Part shown: piece after piece, positions 5,885 through 6,413 of the stretch | Numbering within the stretch: the first letter of the stretch is position 1 | Layout of the letters: each line of letters begins with the position of its first letter | NCBI GenBank assembly: GCA_029937205.1 | Contig: JAPYQV010000171.1 | Coordinates: 1-6,413, forward strand | DNA: 6,413 bases | Reading direction: 5' to 3' | From: Alphaproteobacteria bacterium | GTDB taxonomy: Bacteria; Pseudomonadota; Alphaproteobacteria; UBA828 | The notes under the pieces: generated by a model | The model's input: only the letters and a program-made list of their open reading frames with translations | Database searches by the model: none | Told to the model about the DNA's origin: nothing | Program-made: the position numbers and the translations under genes

Positions 5885-6413
5885 ATGCTTCAAGATTCAC
5901 GCATCCAGTCGACGGTGTCGCTCGACGGCAACGGCAAGCGTTACGGCCATCTGGTTGCACCGAACTCGACCCAGCGCTCGGGCTATGGCGCCGAGATGAT
6001 CCCCATGGCCGTGATCCGCAACGGCGACGGCCCCGGCTATTTGCTGACCGGCGGCGTCCATGGCGACGAATACGAAGGGCCGATCGCGCTCATGAAGGTG
6101 GCGCGTGAGCTCGAGGCGGACGCCGTCAACGGCCTCGTCGTCATCATCCCCTGTCTGAATCTCCAGGCGGTGCTCGCCGCCAGCCGCCTCTCGCCGATCG
6201 ACGGCAGCAACCTCAACCGGGTGTTCCCGGGCCAACGGCTTGGCAACTTCAGCGAGGCGCTCGCCGATTTCATCGTTCGCGGAATCTTCCCGCACGTCGA
6301 TTTCGTCAGCGACCTGCACGCCGGCGGCGCCAGCCTGGAATACGTGCCGCTGACCATGATGCATCGCACCGACGACGAGGCGCGCAACGCCCGAAGCCTC
6401 GACTGCATGAAGG
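5885..6413 (+). CDS. Succinylglutamate desuccinylase/aspartoacylase-family deacylase, DoeB-like (3' end missing)
   Basis: The first 176 codons of a zinc-dependent deacylase (AstE/AspA family, carboxypeptidase-A-like fold); the C-terminus lies past the right edge. The zinc site is visible: His59 and Glu62 in GGVHGDEYEGP, and His145 in SDLHAGG. NLNRVFPG (109-116) carries the family's substrate-binding Asn and Arg. The stretch GGxHGDEYEGPIAL resembles DoeB, the N-alpha-acetyl-L-2,4-diaminobutyrate deacetylase of ectoine breakdown, but other N-acyl-amino acid deacylases share it. The ATG at 5885 has GGAG nine bases upstream. The visible reading frame has no disruption. It may once have been co-transcribed with the amidohydrolase; with that gene broken, it probably depends on its own promoter in 5700-5884. 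Family is firm; the DoeB function is tentative because no other ectoine genes are visible. Confidence 0.88.
   Translation, partial: MLQDSRIQSTVSLDGNGKRYGHLVAPNSTQRSGYGAEMIPMAVIRNGDGPGYLLTGGVHGDEYEGPIALMKVARELEADAVNGLVVIIPCLNLQAVLAASRLSPIDGSNLNRVFPGQRLGNFSEALADFIVRGIFPHVDFVSDLHAGGASLEYVPLTMMHRTDDEARNARSLDCMK

Noticed and set aside
1..6413. Mobile element, CRISPR array or RNA gene
   Set aside because: No transposase motifs, terminal repeats, regularly spaced repeats or tRNA-like sequence were seen by eye on either strand.

Overview
The window is GC-rich bacterial DNA with tightly packed genes. The codon use and protein sequences look like an alphaproteobacterium (Rhizobiales or Rhodospirillales type), but no phylogenetic marker is present, so this is an inference. 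The content is metabolic: uptake and hydrolysis of a small nitrogen-rich organic compound.

From right to left on the minus strand (5145 to 1) lies a probable single operon. In order it encodes a periplasmic solute-binding protein, two inner-membrane permeases and an ATPase (together a complete polar amino acid type ABC importer), a ureohydrolase (arginase/agmatinase fold), an isochorismatase-fold cysteine hydrolase resembling RutB or biuret hydrolase, and the first 20 codons of an unrecognised gene cut by the window edge. Permease 2/ATPase and cysteine hydrolase/partial gene each share an ATGA stop-start overlap. A strong stem-loop followed by five Ts lies between the binding-protein gene and the permease genes; it probably lowers expression of the distal genes relative to the binding protein.

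On the plus strand, diverging from the same 214-bp control region (5146-5359), is a broken amidohydrolase gene. It has an in-frame TAG at codon 11, Arg in place of an expected metal-binding His, and recognisable sequence only to about 5698. It is followed by the 5' part (176 codons) of an intact zinc deacylase of the succinylglutamate desuccinylase/aspartoacylase family, close to DoeB (N-alpha-acetyl-diaminobutyrate deacetylase), which runs off the right edge.

Working model (inference): the importer brings in a carboxylated guanidino-, ureido- or N-acyl-type compound, the ureohydrolase releases urea from a guanidino group, and the cysteine hydrolase cleaves a further ureido or amide bond. In support, the binding protein keeps the Arg that normally holds the ligand carboxylate but has Ser where these proteins normally have the Asp that binds the alpha-amino group. 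The ureohydrolase keeps all its metal ligands but differs from agmatinase at several pocket positions. The divergent control region and the region before the deacylase gene contain several inverted repeats that may be operators. No RNA genes, CRISPR arrays or insertion sequences were seen.
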